Shown here in pieces: positions 23,762 through 33,734 of a DNA stretch of 64,000 nt. The first letter of the stretch is position 1. Each line of letters starts with the position of its first letter. The stretch covers positions 5,832-69,831 of the forward strand of contig JBLWWH010000013.1 of NCBI GenBank assembly GCA_048268105.1, written 5' to 3'. The notes below the pieces were generated by a model. The model had not been told where the DNA came from, searched no databases, and worked only from the letters and a program-made list of their open reading frames with translations. The DNA comes from Profundicola sp048268105. Its GTDB lineage: Bacteria > Bacteroidota > Bacteroidia > Flavobacteriales > Weeksellaceae. Position numbers and translations under genes: made by a program.

Positions 23762-24931
23762 ATGAGCCAAGAGGATTCAAGCAATCTAGGAGAATATATA
23801 GAATTTAAACTTACGAGTAAGGTCGATGATCATCGTCCGATCTATATTACTGGAAATTTCAATAATTGGAATCCAAGAGATGCTAGATATAAGATGACAC
23901 GTAATGAGGATTCAAGTTATGAAATAAAGATTCCAGTTCATGAAACTTTTCCTAGCCAATTGGAATATAAATATACCAAAGGTGGTTGGGAAAATGTTGA
24001 GATTGATAAGTTTGGTAATATTATTAAAAACCGTGCTGCCGATATTAATCAGACAAGGAGTTTGCATGATCACATAGCTTTGTTCAGGGAGAATTGGGCA
24101 CCGTATAAAGAAAAATTCTTTCCTATCGTTGAGCTCATATCCGACCATTTTGAGATTCCACAGTTGGATAGAACTCGACGAGTTTGGGCTTTGTTGCCTT
24201 ATAATTATTACGAAACTCAGAAATCCTATCCCGTTCTATATCTGCAAGATGCTCAAAACTTATTTGCGGAAGGTTCGGAATATGGAAACTGGGAAATCGA
24301 CAAAAAGCTATCTATTCTTGCCGAATATGGTAGAGGAGAAGTGATCATAATTGCGGTGGAACATGGGGGCGAAAATAGAATGAAAGAATATATGTTTGAG
24401 ACCAACAGTTTGGTGCTTCAGGGTGATGGCAAAAAGTATATTCGTTTTATTACCGATACATTAAAGCCTTTTATAGACAATAAATATAGGACCTTAAAAG
24501 ACAGAGATAATACCGGCATTGGTGGTAGCTCTCTTGGAGGATTAATCAGCATTTATGGAGGCTTTCTATATCCAGAAGTTTATAGTAAATTAATGATTTT
24601 TTCTCCTTCACTTTGGGCTGTTCCTAAAATTAATTTCCCAATGCTTAAGTTTTATAATCCCTTTAAAATAAAGGTATATTTATACGGTGGTGAAAAGGAA
24701 GGCTCTCAAATGATTGAGAAAATGCGGTCATTTAAGAAATTAATGGACAATTATGACGATGATAAAGAAAAGGATTTAGAGTTTAGAATAAGTGTCAACC
24801 CCGAGGGGGAACATGCAGAATTTTACTGGTCCCAAGAATTCCCGAAAGCTATAGAATGGTTATATTATGATACCTTAGATGACCCATTTATAATTAAAGA
24901 AGAACAAAATGAATCCAATACAACAAATTAA
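23762..24931 (+). CDS. esterase-family alpha/beta hydrolase with N-terminal CBM48-like domain
   Basis: A 389-aa protein. Residues about 12-90 resemble a glycogen-binding CBM48-type Ig fold (YITGNFNNWNPRDARYKM, EYKYTKGGWENVE). Residues about 130-375 are an esterase domain of the Fes/IroE/antigen-85 group, with nucleophile GIGGSSLGGLISIYG and a late His in GEHAEFYWSQEFPKA. The substrate is unknown; no signal peptide is present, so it is probably cytoplasmic. The stop lies 22 bases inside the next gene. Confidence 0.85.
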   Translation: MSQEDSSNLGEYIEFKLTSKVDDHRPIYITGNFNNWNPRDARYKMTRNEDSSYEIKIPVHETFPSQLEYKYTKGGWENVEIDKFGNIIKNRAADINQTRSLHDHIALFRENWAPYKEKFFPIVELISDHFEIPQLDRTRRVWALLPYNYYETQKSYPVLYLQDAQNLFAEGSEYGNWEIDKKLSILAEYGRGEVIIIAVEHGGENRMKEYMFETNSLVLQGDGKKYIRFITDTLKPFIDNKYRTLKDRDNTGIGGSSLGGLISIYGGFLYPEVYSKLMIFSPSLWAVPKINFPMLKFYNPFKIKVYLYGGEKEGSQMIEKMRSFKKLMDNYDDDKEKDLEFRISVNPEGEHAEFYWSQEFPKAIEWLYYDTLDDPFIIKEEQNESNTTN

Positions 24932-26333
24932 ATCTTACGATTTCAATCAAACGAGCATAGTTTTCGTTACTAATGATGATAAAAATAAAGTAGCCGAAAC
25001 TTATGATTTGAAGATTCCATTTTTTAAGGCAAAAAAGAATGAAACTCAATTGATCGAAAAAAACTCGAACATGTGTTTCTTGGTCGGCTTAGAGGAAGAA
25101 AAAGGTTTAAGTGAACTTAAAAACATAGCCAAAAAATTCTCTCACTTAAATAAAGAGAATATATTAGAAGAAAACATTAGTATCATATTCCCCGAAAGCT
25201 TTAATGATCAGCAAATTAAACATTTAATGATAGGTTTGTTCGAAGGGACTTATAAAATTAATGTAGGAAAAGATGATAAGAACTTCGCGCTTTGGAATGA
25301 GAAGGTTGTTATGTCTCTATTTCAACATAATTCAGAATTTGAGTTAGATGCCATAGGCTTGGAAGCTCGTTATTTGGTAGAAGGTAAATTTATGGGAATG
25401 GACTTACTCAACCTTCCACCTAATCAAAAAAATTCTGAGATTTTAGCAGAATTCGTAACTGAATTTGCTGAGAATTTAGGATTAGAACTCACTGTTTTAA
25501 ACAAGAAAGAATGCAAAAAGGAGGGTCTTACTTCTTTCTTGTCAGTTAATCAGGGGAGCGCATATGAACCCGCTTTTATAATCTTAGAATATCGACCCAA
25601 AAATGCCGAGAAAACTATTGGAATTGTAGGAAAATGCATCACTTTCGATACAGGAGGAATTTCGATTAAACCTTCTGACAACATGCACTATATGAAAAGT
25701 GACATGGGCGGAGCCACTACTGTCTTAGGAACTTTATTGACGGCTGTAAAGCTTCAATTAAATCAAAACATTATCGCCATTTTACCTGCAACCGATAATG
25801 CGGTGGATAAAAATTCTTATTTGCCAGGAGATGTTATTAATTCTTATGCAGGAAAAACCATAGAGGTTATTAACACAGATGCCGAAGGTAGAATGACCTT
25901 GGCAGATGGCTTGGCTTATATGAATGATAAATATAATCCAGATGTCCTCTTAGACATTGCTACCTTAACGGGGAGCGCTGTTAGAACATTGGGTTACAAA
26001 GCGGCAGCAATGCTTACGGTAAGTGATGAAATAAGCGAAACGCTATCTAAATTGGGTAATGAAATCGGAGAAAAAGTTTGGCGTTTACCTCTATGGGATG
26101 AATATTTAGAAGACCTAAAATCAGATGTCGCAGACCTTAAACACATTAGTCTGGCACCTTTATCAGACGTAATTTATGCAGCTAAATTCTTAGAACAGTT
26201 CACCAACGAACATCCTAATTGGGTTCATTTAGACATTGCAGGCGTTGCTTTTGGCAAAAATGATTACTCAAAAGATAAAAGTGCTACAGGTTATGGGGTG
26301 GAATTATTAATTAATTTTATCAAAAGTAGGTAA
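24909..26333 (+). CDS. leucyl aminopeptidase (M17)
   Basis: A 474-aa cytosolic metallo-aminopeptidase. The catalytic C-terminal domain shows the family's metal and active-site motifs: GKCITFDTGGISIKPSDNM (Lys and Asp), KSDMGGATTVLG (Asp), and the M17 signature NTDAEGRMTLADGLAY (Asp, Glu, Arg). It starts with an ATG inside the end of the esterase gene (23-nt overlap), which indicates translational coupling. Confidence 0.94.
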   Translation: MNPIQQIKSYDFNQTSIVFVTNDDKNKVAETYDLKIPFFKAKKNETQLIEKNSNMCFLVGLEEEKGLSELKNIAKKFSHLNKENILEENISIIFPESFNDQQIKHLMIGLFEGTYKINVGKDDKNFALWNEKVVMSLFQHNSEFELDAIGLEARYLVEGKFMGMDLLNLPPNQKNSEILAEFVTEFAENLGLELTVLNKKECKKEGLTSFLSVNQGSAYEPAFIILEYRPKNAEKTIGIVGKCITFDTGGISIKPSDNMHYMKSDMGGATTVLGTLLTAVKLQLNQNIIAILPATDNAVDKNSYLPGDVINSYAGKTIEVINTDAEGRMTLADGLAYMNDKYNPDVLLDIATLTGSAVRTLGYKAAAMLTVSDEISETLSKLGNEIGEKVWRLPLWDEYLEDLKSDVADLKHISLAPLSDVIYAAKFLEQFTNEHPNWVHLDIAGVAFGKNDYSKDKSATGYGVELLINFIKSR

Positions 26334-26382
26334 GAGAACTTAGCCTTTATTTTTTGATAATTTGAATCAAAAACAAAAGAAG

Positions 26383-26415
26383 TCATATGGAGCTGAAGCT
26401 TCATATGATTTTTTT
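26383..26415 (+). terminator. terminator after the aminopeptidase gene
   Basis: TCATATGGAGCT (26383-26394) and AGCTTCATATGA (26397-26408) form a 12-bp stem with one G-T pair, followed by TTTTTTT. Confidence 0.85.
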
Positions 26416-26487
26416 ATTACATTTAATTTATACATCATCCTAAATAATTAAAGTTTTTAAACTAAATTAGAAGAATAATTTAATTTT

Positions 26488-27273
26488 ATGAAAAAGACTT
26501 ACTTTTTAATTTTATCGCTATCCTTGTTGTTTTTAGCTGCTTGTTCGGGAACTCAAAAATTAGAATCCGAAAATTACGAAACCAAAACTTATGACTTAGA
26601 AGCATTTAATGCCATCTCCATTGGGGAAGGAATTGAGGTTATTCTACATAAATCATTTGAGCACAGAGCTGATGCTTCTAGCAACTTTATGGATTATCTA
26701 AAGCTTAGAGTAGGAGATGATGGGGTTTTAAACATTAATTTTGATAAACCATTTAACACGATATTAAAGAAAAACAAAACGCGGATAGAAGTGTGGGGAG
26801 CAGATATTTCTAAATTCAAAGCTTCTAGTTCTGCACAACTAAAGGTAGATGCTAACTTCGATGCGCCAGAACAGTTTATTTATGCCAGTTCATCTGGAAG
26901 TGTAGAGTATAATATGAATTGTGAAAAAATCAATATAGAAGTAAGCAGTTCAGGGGATTTTAAAGGAGGAATAAAAGCAAAAGAGGCTAATCTAAATGCA
27001 ACATCTTCTGGTAATATTCGAATTAAAGGTAATGCTAAAACTGCCAATATCATGGCCTCTAGCTCCGGTAAAATTGATGGCAAGGCATTCACAGCAGATA
27101 TAATAAACGCTGAAATTTCATCTTCAGGTGATGTAAAAATAGGCGTAGAGAAAGAGCTTAATGCGTCTGTATCCTCAAGTGGAGATTTGTTTTATAAGCC
27201 AAAAGGTAGTATTCAAATGAATATTGAGAAAAGCTCTGGAGGAAGGGTAAAAGAAATCAATGGTATTTTCTAA
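26488..27273 (+). CDS. GIN-domain (DUF2807) lipoprotein
   Basis: A 261-aa outer-layer lipoprotein (signal MKKTYFLILSLSLLFLAAC, lipidated Cys19). The mature part is a repetitive beta-helix-like DUF2807 'putative auto-transporter adhesin, head GIN' domain. It opens with FNAISIGEGIEVILHKS and then shows repeated SSSG motifs (YASSSGSVEYN, VSSSGDFKGG, ATSSGNIRIKG, ASSSGKIDGK). Function is unknown; the family is abundant in Bacteroidota. Monocistronic, with a bidirectional terminator at 27331. Confidence 0.9.
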   Translation: MKKTYFLILSLSLLFLAACSGTQKLESENYETKTYDLEAFNAISIGEGIEVILHKSFEHRADASSNFMDYLKLRVGDDGVLNINFDKPFNTILKKNKTRIEVWGADISKFKASSSAQLKVDANFDAPEQFIYASSSGSVEYNMNCEKINIEVSSSGDFKGGIKAKEANLNATSSGNIRIKGNAKTANIMASSSGKIDGKAFTADIINAEISSSGDVKIGVEKELNASVSSSGDLFYKPKGSIQMNIEKSSGGRVKEINGIF

Positions 27274-27330
27274 ATCATGGTGGTTCTAAAAATTAATTCT
27301 TCAGACTTTAAATTTAAAGTATAGTGCAAA

Positions 27331-27357
27331 AAAAACAGCCTTTTCAGGCTGTTTTTT
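27331..27357. terminator. bidirectional terminator
   Basis: AAACAGCC (27333-27340), loop TTTTCA, GGCTGTTT (27347-27354), with A-run before and T-run after; it lies between convergent genes. Confidence 0.85.
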
Positions 27358-27377
27358 GTTCTATTAAGAATTTCATC

Positions 27378-27617
27378 TTAGTTAGCAGAAACGTCTTTTT
27401 TAAAGTCGTCTACTTTTTCCTCAACTGTACTTTTTGCTTGGTTAAATGTATCTTCTACTTTAGATTTGATATCTTGACCAGCATCAGAAAATTTTCTTTT
27501 AGCATCGTTAATTTGTCCCTTTACATTAGATTGCTCTTCTGGTGTCATTTTTTTGTACTTCCAAAATGCCAAAGCTCCAATACCCAATAATGCTAATAAT
27601 CCATTTCTTTTTTTCAT
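27378..27617 (-). CDS. small YtxH-like protein
   Basis: A 79-aa protein from the ATG at 27617; the open frame goes 16 codons further up but those are AT-rich leader. It has one N-terminal membrane helix (GLLALLGIGALAFWKYKK) followed by a charged amphipathic helix with 11-residue periodicity (NDAKRKFSDAGQDIKSKVED, then FNQAKSTVEEKVDDFKKD). This is typical of YtxH/LEA-like general stress proteins. Function is unknown. Confidence 0.75.
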   Translation of the reverse strand: MKKRNGLLALLGIGALAFWKYKKMTPEEQSNVKGQINDAKRKFSDAGQDIKSKVEDTFNQAKSTVEEKVDDFKKDVSAN

Positions 27618-27701
27618 AATAATTATTTTTAGTTTAAAAAATCTTAGCTTATATATAGAAAACACTATGCCAAAAACAATTGAAAATCAAAAGATTTCGA
27701 C

Positions 27702-28313
27702 TTATCCTATAATTTCTATCATTAATACCTGAATCAATCCAATCATGAATCCTAATATAGCTCCTGTAAGCTCGATAAAACCTAATTCCGACTTTAAAAT
27801 CTGATTCATCAAATTATTTACTTGCCCCGAATCAAGACTACTAATTCTGTCAGAAACAAGTTTTCTAATATTCACTTTTTCTTCTAAATAGGAATGAAAA
27901 TTTTCACTAATATCATCTAAAGATTCATAAAGTTTTCTTTCTAGCTCAAATTTCATTTGAGTCTTCGTACCATCGCCCATAAACATATTCAAAAACCAAT
28001 GTTCTTTTTTGAATTCATGCTCCAAATACATATCGACACGGTCTAAAACAAAATTCACAATACTCGATTGATTTTCATCGGTAAAAACTTGTTCTTTAAT
28101 AGAATGCGCCGAAAGCAATTCATCCGCTACCAAATCTCCAATTCTAGCTGCTATCGCATCCTGACGCTTTGGGAATACACCTTGAAAAGTCCAAAACAAA
28201 AATTTAACAGGTTCCTTAGGGTTAAACAAAAGCCAAACAGCGATTTTATTCGTAATCCATCCAATGGCCGCCGAAACCAAAGGGATTAATATAAGTTTCA
28301 ATAATAAAATCAT
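27702..28313 (-). CDS. DUF445 family membrane protein
   Basis: A 203-aa protein with an N-terminal helix containing the family mark AAIGWITNKIAVWLLFNP and PFRP-like PKRQDAIAARIGDLVADELLS. A long amphipathic helical middle follows, then a C-terminal hydrophobic segment (TGAILGFMIGLIQVLMIEI). The DUF445/YheB group are membrane proteins of unknown function. Monocistronic and divergent from fahA. Confidence 0.88.
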   Translation of the reverse strand: MILLLKLILIPLVSAAIGWITNKIAVWLLFNPKEPVKFLFWTFQGVFPKRQDAIAARIGDLVADELLSAHSIKEQVFTDENQSSIVNFVLDRVDMYLEHEFKKEHWFLNMFMGDGTKTQMKFELERKLYESLDDISENFHSYLEEKVNIRKLVSDRISSLDSGQVNNLMNQILKSELGFIELTGAILGFMIGLIQVLMIEIIG

Positions 28314-28377
28314 TGTATAGTGCTAATAATTGATTAATTTCACGTCCAATAATAACAAATAAAATACCATAAATTTT

Positions 28378-29622
28378 ATGAAATCATTCATTACCTATGA
28401 TTCGGAATCAGATTTTTCAATATACAATATTCCATTCGGTGTAGCATTTATTGCAGAAGAATACCCTACATGTGTTACCAGAATTGGTGATACAATAGTT
28501 GACTTAGCTATGTTATACGATGCTGGTTACTTAGATAACCTTGGATTAGAAGAAAATGTTTTCGAAGCAATGGTTTTAAATCCATTCATTGAATTAGGAA
28601 AATCAGTTACTGTTCCGGTTCGTGAGCATATTCAAAAATTATTTTTAGAAGGATCTGACTTATCTAAAGATACAGATGTACAAGCCAACGCATTTTTTGA
28701 TCTTAAGGATGTTCAAATGATGCTTCCTGTACATATTCCAAACTATACAGATTTTTATAGCTCGATAGAACACGCTACCAACGTAGGTAAAATGTTCCGT
28801 GATCCAGAAAATGCCTTATTGCCAAACTGGAAACATTTACCTGTTGGATACCACGGGCGTTCTTCTTCTATCGTTAGCTCGGGAGTAGCGCTTCGTAGAC
28901 CAAAAGGACAAACCAAACCGGCAGATTCAGATATGCCAGTTTTTGGACCTAGTAAAAGATTAGACTTCGAATTAGAAATGGCATTCATCACGAATACTTA
29001 CACAGAATTAGGCGATTCAGTTACTACAGAGAACGCTGAAGATCATATCTTTGGAATGGTTTTATTCAATGACTGGAGTGCTCGTGATCTACAAAAATGG
29101 GAATATGTTCCATTAGGGCCATTCCTTGCTAAAAACTTCGGTTCTTCGGTTTCTCCGTGGATAGTAACTTTAGAAGCTTTAAATCCTTTCCGTGTAGCTG
29201 GACCAAAGCAAGAACCTGAAGTTTTACCATATTTGAAATACGAAGGAGACAAAAATTTCGATATTAATTTACAAGTAGGTTTAACGCCACAAGGCAGCGA
29301 AGAAACCGTAGTTTGTAACTCAAATTTCAAATACATGTACTGGAATATGGCGCAGCAATTGGCACACCATACCGTTAATGGCTGTAACATTGAGGTAGGG
29401 GATATGTACGCAAGCGGTACTATTTCTGGAAAAGACGAAAACAGCTACGGATCTATGTTAGAAATCTCATGGAGTGGACAAAAGCCAGTTACATTAAATG
29501 ATGGTCAAGAACGCTCATTCATAGAGGATTTCGATACCGTAACGATGAGAGGATGGAGCGAAAAAGACGGAAAACGTGTTGGATTTGGTGAAGTTGTAAC
29601 GCAAATCTTACCTTCAAAATAA
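28378..29622 (+). CDS. fahA: fumarylacetoacetase
   Basis: A 414-aa hydrolase performing the last step of tyrosine degradation, fumarylacetoacetate to fumarate and acetoacetate. The N-terminal SH3-like domain includes FGVAFIAEEYPTCVTRIGD. The catalytic domain contains YTDFYSSIEHATNVGKMFR, NWKHLPVGYHGRSSSIV, the metal/substrate region LDFELEMAFI and LFNDWSARDLQKWEYVPLG. The length is close to that of the eukaryotic and bacterial enzymes (about 420). Single gene; other homogentisate-pathway genes are not in the window. Confidence 0.96.
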   Translation: MKSFITYDSESDFSIYNIPFGVAFIAEEYPTCVTRIGDTIVDLAMLYDAGYLDNLGLEENVFEAMVLNPFIELGKSVTVPVREHIQKLFLEGSDLSKDTDVQANAFFDLKDVQMMLPVHIPNYTDFYSSIEHATNVGKMFRDPENALLPNWKHLPVGYHGRSSSIVSSGVALRRPKGQTKPADSDMPVFGPSKRLDFELEMAFITNTYTELGDSVTTENAEDHIFGMVLFNDWSARDLQKWEYVPLGPFLAKNFGSSVSPWIVTLEALNPFRVAGPKQEPEVLPYLKYEGDKNFDINLQVGLTPQGSEETVVCNSNFKYMYWNMAQQLAHHTVNGCNIEVGDMYASGTISGKDENSYGSMLEISWSGQKPVTLNDGQERSFIEDFDTVTMRGWSEKDGKRVGFGEVVTQILPSK

Positions 29623-30015
29623 TAGGAATATTTTGGGTGGCATTTGATTTTGTCTATCAATTTTAAGTGAATTTCAGGTTGTAAAACTCCAACTGCGGAT
29701 AAAATTAAATGTATAAAAACAGCAAAATCAAAACCGGGCATTTTGTTCCAATCTTTCTATGCCAACAAGACAACTAATCTTGTCAAAGGAGCTTCCTCTG
29801 GTCGCTTTTTGTCTTCGTTACTTGTTGCTTGTTGGCTTGAGAAAGGATTTCCACGTCATTCCCTGCCACGATAGCGCCTAGCTTAGCGACCGTAGCATCT
29901 AAAATTATATATTTTAGAAAATGTAAAAATTTTGACAAAGGAAATTATATTTGCTAAACTCAAAGCCTTTAAATTTGTGTATAAATTATAAGCTCAACAC
30001 TTTAAAAATAATTAA
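29623..30015. other. 393-bp intergenic region with palindromic repeat and promoter boxes
   Basis: No gene is present. It contains the inverted copy of the 104-bp repeat (29749-29852). Close to the FMN reductase gene there are two -7-like boxes, TATATTTG (29946-29953) and TAAATTTG (29970-29977). Confidence 0.55.
29749..29852 (-). repeat. 104-bp palindromic repeat, copy B (inverted)
   Basis: Reverse complement of the element at 20885-20988. Ends ATCTTTCTATGCCAACAAG and CTTGTTGGCTTGAGAAAGGA, interior GGAGCTTCCTCTGGTCGC. The copies are about 8.8 kb apart and differ by small indels and substitutions. Confidence 0.75.
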
Positions 30016-30561
30016 ATGAAAGTACAAATCATATCTTCAAGCATCCGAAATGGAAGAGAAACGCATGGCATCGCCTTATTTCTTAAAAATTGGATGGATA
30101 AAAATACCGATACAGAAACCAGTATTATTGATCTAAAAGAAAGAGATTATCCATTATTTCATGAGCGTCTTAGCTTTATGAAAGAAAAACACGAAGGTGC
30201 CATTCAATTTTCTAAAGAAATCGATGAGGCAGATGCGGTTATTATCGTTTCTCCTGAGTATAATGGAAGTTTCCCAGCATCTCTTAAAAATGTAATTGAT
30301 TTATTATATGAAGAATGGCAGAAAAAACCAGTCGGACTTGCGTTAGGATCTTCAGGAGATATGGCGGGTGCGCAGGTAACAAAAGATTTACAATTCTTAC
30401 TATATAAAATAGGAGCACACGTGGCCAAAGCTAGATTCCATGTTGGACATGTCGGAACTGCTTTCAACGATGATGGTTCTACAGACAAGGAAGAATTCTA
30501 TAATAAACACGCTAAAAATATGTGGGAAAACTTAGAGTGGTTCATTAAAGCCAATCAATAG
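30016..30561 (+). CDS. NADPH-dependent FMN reductase family protein
   Basis: A 181-aa flavodoxin-like oxidoreductase (NADPH-dependent FMN/quinone/azo reductase group). It has the FMN phosphate loop ISSSIRNGRETHG at the N-terminus and VSPEYNGSFPASLKNVIDLL, the isoalloxazine-binding motif. Cytosolic; the electron acceptor is unknown. Single gene with its own terminator. Confidence 0.88.
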   Translation: MKVQIISSSIRNGRETHGIALFLKNWMDKNTDTETSIIDLKERDYPLFHERLSFMKEKHEGAIQFSKEIDEADAVIIVSPEYNGSFPASLKNVIDLLYEEWQKKPVGLALGSSGDMAGAQVTKDLQFLLYKIGAHVAKARFHVGHVGTAFNDDGSTDKEEFYNKHAKNMWENLEWFIKANQ

Positions 30562-30600
30562 GAATTCAATCTCATTAAGTGTTTTAATATCAATGAATAA

Positions 30601-30637
30601 AACTCCCGATAAAATGATTATCGGGAGTTATTTTTTT
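30601..30637 (+). terminator. terminator of the FMN reductase gene
   Basis: AACTCCCGAT (30601-30610), loop of 9, ATCGGGAGTT (30620-30629), then ATTTTTTT. Confidence 0.88.
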
Positions 30638-30781
30638 AAAGTACAAAATTGATATTTTAAGAAATAAGTTATCCTTACAAATTAAAATCAGAAAACTATT
30701 CACATTGAGCTTTATCTTAGTTGTTTGCAAATAGATATGTTTCTTTAAACTACATTAACTTCTAGAGACATATATATTTCG

Positions 30782-30789
30782 TAAATTTG
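30782..30789 (+). promoter_or_regulatory. -7 box of uvrA
   Basis: TAAATTTG fits TAnnTTTG and lies 17 bp before the uvrA ATG, giving a leader of only about ten bases. No TTG is seen 17-23 bp upstream. No LexA-type palindrome was noticed. Confidence 0.45.
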
Positions 30790-30805
30790 GCGTTCAATTT
30801 TCTTC

Positions 30806-33631
30806 ATGAAGAACGACACGATTCAGATTTACGGCGCAAGAGAACATAATCTTAAGAATATCAACGTAGAAATCCCTAGGGATAAACTTGTTGTTATAAC
30901 TGGTTTAAGTGGTAGTGGAAAATCTTCATTAGCCTTTGATACCATCTACGCCGAAGGACAAAGACGATATATAGAAACATTTTCAGCATACGCCCGCCAA
31001 CTTCTAGGCGGTATGGAAAGACCCGATGTTGACAAAATTGATGGACTTTCTCCAGTTGTTGCCATTGAGCAAAAAACAACTTCTAAAAGTCCACGATCAA
31101 CTGTGGGGACCATTACAGAGATCTACGATTTCTTAAGATTATTGTACGCACGTGCTTCTATACCTTATTCTTATGTGACCGGTGAGAAAATGGTGAGTTA
31201 TACCGACGATGAAATCAAGGATTTACTTAGAAAAGAATTTGGAGGAAAGAAAATTATAATTCTTTCTCCTGTAGTAAGAGCTAGAAAAGGACATTACAGA
31301 GAATTATTCGAGCAAATTACTAAAAAAGGCTTTTTAGAAGTTCGTGCCGATGGTAAAATTCTAGATATTGAACCTAGAATGCAATTAGACCGCTACAAGA
31401 CACATGATATAGAAATTGTCATCGACAAACTTAAACTTACAGATACCGTAAGTGATGATAGATTACAACTTTCACTTGAAACCGCAATGTATCATGGTGA
31501 TAACGTAATGATGGTTTTAGATATGGATACCAATGAAGCTCGCTATTTTAGTAGAGACATGATGTGTCCAACTTCGGGAATTTCATATCCTGTCCCAGAG
31601 CCTAACACTTTTTCATTTAATTCACCTAAAGGTGCATGTCCAACATGTAATGGCATTGGAAAAGTTAAAATTATTGATGAGACTTCTATAATTCCAGATG
31701 ATAGTTTAACGATAGCAAAAGGTGCGATTGCACCCTTAAAAGATATTAAGAAAAAAGCCTGGATCAATAATCAAATTGAATCCATCTTGGCAGCGAATGA
31801 AGAAACCGATAAAATTCCTTGGAAGGATTTATCGGCTAAAACCAGAAAAGATATTCTAGAGGGAAGTGTTGAGAAAATTGAATTGAAGCTAAAGTATGCT
31901 GATATTACAAAGACCTACAAAATTGATTTCGAGGGAATTATTCCTTATCTAGATCGAGTAATTAATGATAAAGATAATCCTTCATCTCTTTCGTTAAGTA
32001 GGAGATATGCGATTCAAAAAGATTGCCCTACTTGTCAGGGTCAACGATTAAGAACCGATTCTTTATACTTCAAAATTGATGATAAAAACATTGCTGATGT
32101 TTCTGCATTAGATTTTAGAACCTTAAAAATTTGGTTAGATGAACTTCCAGCAAAGCTTACTAAAAAGCAGAAAGTAATTGGTTCTGAGATTTTAAAGGAA
32201 ATTTCGACCAGATGTCAATTTTTGCTAGATGTTGGTTTGGATTATTTAACTTTAAATCGCGGTTCTAAAACTTTGTCCGGTGGAGAATCTCAACGTATCC
32301 GTTTAGCCACGCAAATTGGTACGCAATTAGTCAACGTATTATATATTTTAGATGAACCATCAATTGGTCTTCATCCTCGTGACAATGTTAAGCTAATTAA
32401 ATCCTTAAAAGATTTAAGAGACATTGGAAACTCGGTGATTGTAGTAGAGCATGATGAAGAAATGATTCTAGAAGCTGATCAAGTAATCGACATGGGTCCA
32501 TTTGCAGGAAAGCATGGAGGCGAGATTGTTTGGCAAGGAAAACCTTCTGATTTAAAAAATGCCAATACCTTAACTGCAGATTATATTAATCAAGTAAAAA
32601 CCATTGAGGTTCCTACAGAGCGAAACGAAGGAAATGGTAAATTCTTAGAATTAAAAGGAGCAAAGGGAAATAACCTTAAAAATGTAGATATTAAAATTCC
32701 CCTTGGAACTTTAACTGTTGTTACTGGAGTTTCGGGCTCTGGAAAATCTACTTTAATCAATGAGACTTTATACAGAATCCTAAATCAGCATTTCTTTAAA
32801 GCCATACAAAAACCATTGGAATACAAAAGCATTAAAGGTATAGATGAAATTGATAAAGTAATCGATATCGATCAATCTCCAATTGGTAGAACGCCAAGAA
32901 GTAATCCAGCAACTTATACGGGCGTATTTTCAGATATTAGAAATTTGTTTGCGAATTTACCAGAATCTAAGATCAGAGGATACAAACCAGGAAGATTTTC
33001 TTTTAACGTAAAAGGAGGTAGATGTGAAACTTGTCAAGGGGCAGGTCTTCGTGTCATCGAAATGAATTTTTTACCAGACATATATGTTCATTGTGAAACT
33101 TGTCATGGCAAGAGATTTAATAGAGAAACTTTAGAGGTACGTTACAAAGGTAAATCGATTTCAGATGTTCTAGAGATGACCGTAGAAGAAGGTGTTGAGT
33201 TTTTTGAGCCTATACCCAACATTCATAGACGACTTAAAATATTACTCGAAGTAGGATTAGGTTACATAACTCTGGGTCAGCAATCTACAACTTTGAGTGG
33301 AGGTGAAGCTCAACGTGTAAAATTAGCCACGGAACTAAGTAAGAAGCAAACGGGTAATACATTCTATATTTTAGATGAACCTACCACCGGTTTACATTTT
33401 GAAGATATTCGTGTGTTGATGGAAGTAATTAATAAATTGGTTAATTTAGGCAACACAGTGGTTATTATTGAACATAATTTAGATGTTATAAAAGTAGCGG
33501 ATTACATCATCGATATCGGTCCAGAAGGCGGAAGCTTAGGAGGCGAACTAGTAGCCCAAGGAACGCCCAATGAGATCAGTAAAATAGAAGATAGCTATAC
33601 GGGCCAATTCTTAAAGAGTGTTTTGAAATAA
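30806..33631 (+). CDS. uvrA: excinuclease ABC subunit A
   Basis: The 941-aa damage-recognition ATPase of nucleotide excision repair. There are two ABC ATPase modules: Walker A GLSGSGKSSLAF (about 32) and GVSGSGKSTLIN (about 640), signatures LSGGESQRIRLA and LSGGEAQRVKLA, and Walker B ILDEPS and ILDEPT. Zinc modules are CPTCNGIGK with CPTCQGQR, and CETCQGAG with CETCHGKR. Length and order are normal. Confidence 0.98.
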   Translation: MKNDTIQIYGAREHNLKNINVEIPRDKLVVITGLSGSGKSSLAFDTIYAEGQRRYIETFSAYARQLLGGMERPDVDKIDGLSPVVAIEQKTTSKSPRSTVGTITEIYDFLRLLYARASIPYSYVTGEKMVSYTDDEIKDLLRKEFGGKKIIILSPVVRARKGHYRELFEQITKKGFLEVRADGKILDIEPRMQLDRYKTHDIEIVIDKLKLTDTVSDDRLQLSLETAMYHGDNVMMVLDMDTNEARYFSRDMMCPTSGISYPVPEPNTFSFNSPKGACPTCNGIGKVKIIDETSIIPDDSLTIAKGAIAPLKDIKKKAWINNQIESILAANEETDKIPWKDLSAKTRKDILEGSVEKIELKLKYADITKTYKIDFEGIIPYLDRVINDKDNPSSLSLSRRYAIQKDCPTCQGQRLRTDSLYFKIDDKNIADVSALDFRTLKIWLDELPAKLTKKQKVIGSEILKEISTRCQFLLDVGLDYLTLNRGSKTLSGGESQRIRLATQIGTQLVNVLYILDEPSIGLHPRDNVKLIKSLKDLRDIGNSVIVVEHDEEMILEADQVIDMGPFAGKHGGEIVWQGKPSDLKNANTLTADYINQVKTIEVPTERNEGNGKFLELKGAKGNNLKNVDIKIPLGTLTVVTGVSGSGKSTLINETLYRILNQHFFKAIQKPLEYKSIKGIDEIDKVIDIDQSPIGRTPRSNPATYTGVFSDIRNLFANLPESKIRGYKPGRFSFNVKGGRCETCQGAGLRVIEMNFLPDIYVHCETCHGKRFNRETLEVRYKGKSISDVLEMTVEEGVEFFEPIPNIHRRLKILLEVGLGYITLGQQSTTLSGGEAQRVKLATELSKKQTGNTFYILDEPTTGLHFEDIRVLMEVINKLVNLGNTVVIIEHNLDVIKVADYIIDIGPEGGSLGGELVAQGTPNEISKIEDSYTGQFLKSVLK

Positions 33632-33668
33632 GTATCAGCTCCCTAAATTTCGGAGATAGGTATAAAAA

Positions 33669-33704
33669 AAAGAGCAAGAAATTCCATTTAATTTCTTGCT
33701 CTTT
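33669..33704. terminator. bidirectional terminator between uvrA and the YugP-like protease
   Basis: Perfect 14-bp stem AAAGAGCAAGAAAT (33669-33682) / ATTTCTTGCTCTTT (33691-33704) with an 8-nt loop and A-rich left flank, between convergent genes. Confidence 0.88.
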
Positions 33705-33734
33705 GTATTTGAAATTTACTTTACTTAACCTTAT

